Positions 60,231 through 64,000 of a DNA stretch of 64,000 bases are shown in pieces. Position 1 is the stretch's first letter, and every line of letters starts with the position of its first letter. A model generated the notes under the pieces. It was not told where the DNA came from, ran no database searches, and saw nothing but the letters and a program-made list of their open reading frames with translations. The translations under genes and the position numbers were made by a program. The stretch is from Kalaharituber pfeilii. Its lineage: Eukaryota > Ascomycota > Pezizomycetes > Pezizales > Pezizaceae. The stretch lies in NCBI GenBank assembly GCA_015179045.1, contig WHUZ01000026.1, forward strand, positions 62,001 to 126,000, written 5' to 3'.

Positions 60231-60857
60231 CTAACCTAGTTTGAGACCATACCAATTAAAGGTGCCCTGCAGGTGAGGCTTGTCTGCAAGTGAAAGTGGT
60301 TTCTGATGGTCTGAGCACTGACAGCCAATATCTGTATTCCCCTGAGAGCTTTTTTTTTTACTGATGGGTGGAGTTGTTGGAGGTCGGAAGCTAAATAAGG
60401 ATGACCGAATGCTGCTGGTGATCATACGAAGGGAGGAGCAGATTTCGGTTCTAATGCCTGGCTTTGACCGTATCAATTTATTTATAAATGATAGAAGAAG
60501 CGGTATTGATGCCTTCATGCTGGGCACGAGACCACCTTGAGTGGTATATGGAGGCATAGGAAGAGGTACGAAAGAGGCAGAATGCACGATATTAACTTGA
60601 TATTTTTTAGTTTTTATACTGATCACAAAGGATAGGAGACTATTATCACAATCTGTAAGTACAAAATTGATTGATACATACGATTCCTTTGAATCAGGGT
60701 AATGGTTATATTTTTTAGGTTTCATGACGCTTCTCATCTTGGAACCCTGCATACACAATGACCAAATTGAGTGGGACTTCAATTTTAGGAAATCATGACG
60801 GGGTAAACAATTGCGTTCTCCGAAACCTACGTGTGAAAACTCCAACCAACCTTCCAA
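60231..60857 (-). CDS. Orphan ORF, 208 aa, unrecognised
   Basis: An uninterrupted frame from ATG 60855-60857 (MEGWLEFSHVGFGERNCLPR) to a stop at 60231, in AT-rich DNA. Composition is mixed, with basic and Ser-rich patches, a Val/Leu/Ile stretch around residues 75-90 and no obvious motif or membrane segment. A chance frame this long is uncommon but not impossible in 64 kb. There are no homologous-looking segments and no obvious introns. It may be a lineage-specific gene, a relic, or spurious. Confidence 0.25.
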   Translation of the reverse strand: MEGWLEFSHVGFGERNCLPRHDFLKLKSHSIWSLCMQGSKMRSVMKPKKYNHYPDSKESYVSINFVLTDCDNSLLSFVISIKTKKYQVNIVHSASFVPLPMPPYTTQGGLVPSMKASIPLLLSFINKLIRSKPGIRTEICSSLRMITSSIRSSLFSFRPPTTPPISKKKSSQGNTDIGCQCSDHQKPLSLADKPHLQGTFNWYGLKLG

Positions 60858-62084
60858 CTAAGTATATACCTTGCTTTTAATGTGGGTTCACTTGGTGAAT
60901 TCCAACCCCAGCTAAATTTGAAAGTCATTGAGGTTCCTTGATTAATAGATACATGCAACCCGGTAATCTTATTGAAACAAACGACATACCTGGCCCTTGC
61001 TTTCCGCGCTTTTAAACGCTCCTTGAGCAGTTGCTTAACTCATCAAAACCTTGCTAGATTTAGCATTCCCTGGGCAAAAAAACCCCTGCAGGATGAAGAA
61101 TACCCGTTTCTCGTTTATCCACTTCCTGTCATTTTCCCCCGCTAAGCCTGCTCTCCGCCGCATCTAGCGAAGTGTTAAACATGAACTTACAAACAACGAA
61201 GTTATGATGTCCCTAATAGAGCACTTCTGAATAAGTATATTATACTTATAGGTTCTCAGCCACAAGACCCTTCACAATTGCCATGACTTTCAATACAATG
61301 ATCGCGATAATGCCTTGACGTCCGATGTTACCAAAGCCACAGTTTATATGCAGCCAGAGTGGCAGGAATTTGTCCAATCTTATTTTATAGAATCTTAGAG
61401 ACCTCTGCTCTCCATGAAAGGATTGCTTAAAGATTTGTGCGGTACCGTACGACATATGTGAACTGAATGGCGTCGAGACATGGCGCTGAGTGTTAAATGG
61501 GAGCAAGGATGAAGTTAACGTGTTTTCTAGACTAAAAGGCACGAACCTGAGGTCAACTGGGATGAAAAAAAAAAAGAAGACTGATAGGAGGCCCAAGCCT
61601 GCCCTGTGGAATCGGGTTTGTGCGACTCACGAGTCCAGAAGGTCTAGAAAGGGTCTAGTAGTTTATATACATGAGACGCCCTACAAAAGAGAAGAATACT
61701 AAATCCTTTTGATGATCCACAGCTGATGTAGTCCTTGGATGATTCTCCATTTCTTCATGATCTATATTTAACTATGAAGACTGATACATATGTCTCCTTG
61801 CTGCTCATATAAAAGGAAATAACCTGGGTAAATCACCACCAACACAGCCTTGAATGATCCTTCGCCGTTGACTGAAAAAGAAGAAAGAGCAAGAGAAACA
61901 AGGCCCAGGACATTATGTCCAACCTCGGGATTAGATCTGCTCATGTATAACGTGAAGTTATAAAAGGGAATTGCGTCCACCCATGCTGGGGACCCACGGA
62001 ATCCATATTGGTAACTATTAGCCCCCCTTCTTCCCCTTCCTCCCCCTCTATTTCTCCAAGTGGAATCGAACGATCTCCTACCGC
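60858..62084. other. Intergenic region
   Basis: AT-rich, frames up to 116 codons (61246-61596, minus, Phe/Leu-rich) without recognisable features. The last part is the 3' flank of the serine dehydratase gene; the 141-codon minus frame at 61768-62193 overlaps its last exon in a different frame. Confidence 0.5.
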
Positions 62085-63610
62085 CTACACGGAAACAGGA
62101 CATGATGGGGCACTTCCGTTGGTGACTCGCTCTATTCCCGATGTGGCCGAACTTGCGGATTTTGGGCTCTTGTATGCGCTGCCATTCGTGCACGTTACTT
62201 TACTCATGTCTACCGGTTGCCCAAACTCAGTCCCATATTTCTTTTTGTATTCATACTTTATTACCAGATATTGTTAGCGTGTCAAGCGTACGTTTACCTC
62301 AATCCTTCGTGGACTGCTACTTACCAACATACTTATATCAACGTTACTTCCTCCGCAGATCACCACTACCACCCTGTCTTGTTTTTTAAGATTTGGGATA
62401 AACCGTTTCACTAGCCCTGCATAACAAACAGCAGTACTTATCCCACACGCAGCCTCCACCATCAACCCTTCCTCCTCCGCAAGCTTGACGCAACCCCTTG
62501 CTGCGTCAGCGTCGTCAAGTACGACGCAGCGGATGTCTGTTTGAGGGTGCTTGCAGAGGTTGTAGCACTCTTTTGCAATCCTACTTGCGCCGAGTGAGGT
62601 GGCAATCGTGCGAATGGGATGAGGAAAGGGTGCCGGCGTTGGGCTAGGAGTTGCCGTCGCAGTGGTAGTATTTGAGCAAGTGGTAGTAGTGGAGAGCGGA
62701 GGGGAGTGGAGGGCATGGTAAAGGGATGCTGCGCCAACGGGTTCTACGGCAAGGATCGGAATTGAGGGAAGGCGGTGGTGGAGGAGGCCAAGGAGGAGGC
62801 CAGCAAGGAGGCCACCGCCGCCTACAGAGGCAATGATGGCGGCGGGAGCAGGGCCGGGTGGAAGTTGAGTCAGAACTTCTTCAATTACCGTGGAGTTTCC
62901 TGTGTCGAGGAATTGTTGTTAACTTTCATCCTTTTTCCCCTTCGTAAGGTACGGATGCAAATCACGCAACTCACCCTCCCAAATATCCGGATGATCAAAT
63001 GGGGGACAATAGACTCCCTCTATCCCTTCCTGTGCCATCTCCCGTTCCATCAAACCCTTCAAATACTCATCCGCCTCAGCCCAACTTTCACCAACTTGCA
63101 GTACCCGGCCTCCGGCCTTGCGAATTTTGTTCATCATGAGTTGAGTTGTCGTTTCAGGGACCACAACAGTGCAGTCATATCCCAATGAGCGGGCAGCGGT
63201 GACAGCGGCGAGTCCGGCATTACCACCAGAGGATGAATAGAAGCGGATGAGACGAGGAGTTGAAGGCCTGGTGGAAGAGGTTGAGGAGTAGGGGGAGAGA
63301 GCAGAGGCTGTAGAGATAGGGCGACGAGATTGAATGGCTTTGAGACAAAGGTTTCCAACACCACGGGATTTGAAGGAGCCAGAGGGCTGAAAGTTGTCTA
63401 GCTTCATGTAGACTTGACTGTTGGGAAGGGGCAAAGCTTGTTAGTGGGCCTGCATTGACTTTATCTAAGGCCAGGGAAGATGTGGGGGTGAGTATACCAT
63501 CCTGCAGCGGCGGAGAGGCTTTTGCTGTATATCAGCGGAGAGGTGATCCAGGGTAACGTCAACTCCTCCCTACGAACAGGGTAATCCTCATTGTTCTCTA
63601 GAATGACCAT
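62085..63610 (-). CDS. L-serine/L-threonine dehydratase (PLP fold type II), 4 exons
   Basis: Predicted 433 residues. Exons: 63610-63498, 63417-62975, 62899-62325 and 62255-62085. It deaminates L-serine to pyruvate and L-threonine to 2-oxobutyrate. Visible signatures: LPWITSPLIYSKSLSAAAG, the PLP-lysine motif QPSGSFKSRGVGNL (Lys near residue 54), FYSSSGGNAGLAAVTAARSL, the phosphate-binding SVGGGGLLAG, EAACGIS and VVICGGSNVDISML. Two Ser/Thr/Pro-rich insertions stand out: after LCLKAIQSRR (about 25 residues) and after HALHSPPL (about 30 residues). The last exon adds EYKKKYGTEFGQPVDMSKVT and a 30-residue polar tail, longer than usual. The start is uncertain: an in-frame ATG at 63680-63682 would add 24 residues. 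Confidence 0.92.
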
Positions 63611-64000
63611 TTCGTGTGATCCTTTCCTCGTGGACGTCAAAATCAAGCAATGCAAACCTAATAAAGATAAGGTGAAAAACAATATCTAGCTCAACGGAGA
63701 GCGTCTCTATGCCTTGTTTTTACCAGCCGATAAAATTCTTCAAGCCTCAAATGCCAAACTTTCGAATATGCAAGACTTAAAATGCAACCAGGTATCAGAG
63801 GTATACCAGAAAGTTGGGTGAAGATAGAAAGATAAGAAGTGAATGAAATTGTTGCAGGATTGAAGATGGAGAGATAGGAGATAACAATGTCTGTATTGGC
63901 TACCGATCTAATAGTCTCAGGACCTTATCTCTACTGGAACGGAAGTGAGATAGAGTTGAAATGAGATGGCAGAGGAGGACCAGGAGGAGATGACGTTAGA
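63611..64000. other. Upstream region of the serine dehydratase gene
   Basis: The frame stays open for 24 codons above the chosen start (to 63682). Beyond that is AG-rich DNA without a recognisable gene up to the window end. Confidence 0.5.

Overview
This window is nuclear DNA of a filamentous ascomycete (Pezizomycotina). The signs are many short introns (mostly 48-90 nt, GT-AG, CTAAC-like branch sites) and a gene set typical of these fungi: SERCA calcium ATPase, a Tps3/Tsl1-type trehalose synthase subunit, Sfk1, Mri1, Spp2, a Fe-SOD-fold mitoribosomal protein, an eisosome protein 1 relic and a SAM+HMG-box protein. Gene density is low (about 16 genes in 64 kb) and some genes carry 8-10 exons. 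That would fit an expanded, intron-rich genome such as a Pezizomycetes lineage, but this placement is inference only.

Layout. 1-6.9 kb: one MFS transporter (+) in gene-poor DNA. 6.9-10.7 kb: a 14-3-3 gene (-) with several microexons and a GC-AG intron, then a small conserved Ser-rich protein (-). 10.7-14.2 kb: intergenic, with a 572-bp TA-flanked inverted-repeat transposon at 13161-13732. 14.2-17.3 kb: the trehalose synthase regulatory subunit (-). 17.3-27.8 kb: gene-poor, with an eisosome protein 1 pseudogene (+) and a puzzling coding-like stretch on the minus strand. 27.8-28.9 kb: Sfk1 family protein (+). 28.9-34 kb: gene-poor, with a short coiled-coil ORF and a 16-bp tandem repeat. 34-35.1 kb: J-domain protein (+). 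37.3-40.7 kb: SERCA (+).

41.4-50.3 kb is the densest part: mitoribosomal Fe-SOD-fold protein (-), ERCC8/CSA WD40 repair protein with two apparent single-base frameshifts (-), a possible Rrn10-type Pol I factor (+, divergent from ERCC8), Spp2 splicing factor (-) and a SAM+HMG-box protein (-). 53.7-58.8 kb holds a 104-aa coiled-coil protein (+), methylthioribose-1-phosphate isomerase (-) and a 678-aa potentially N-myristoylated Ser-rich protein (-). 62.1-63.6 kb holds an L-serine/threonine dehydratase (-).

The genes are housekeeping or signalling genes and do not form an obvious cluster or pathway. I see no biosynthetic cluster, CRISPR array or rRNA gene, and no tRNA I could support by eye. 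All exon coordinates were derived by hand from reading frames, splice signals and remembered family sequences, so individual splice sites could be off.
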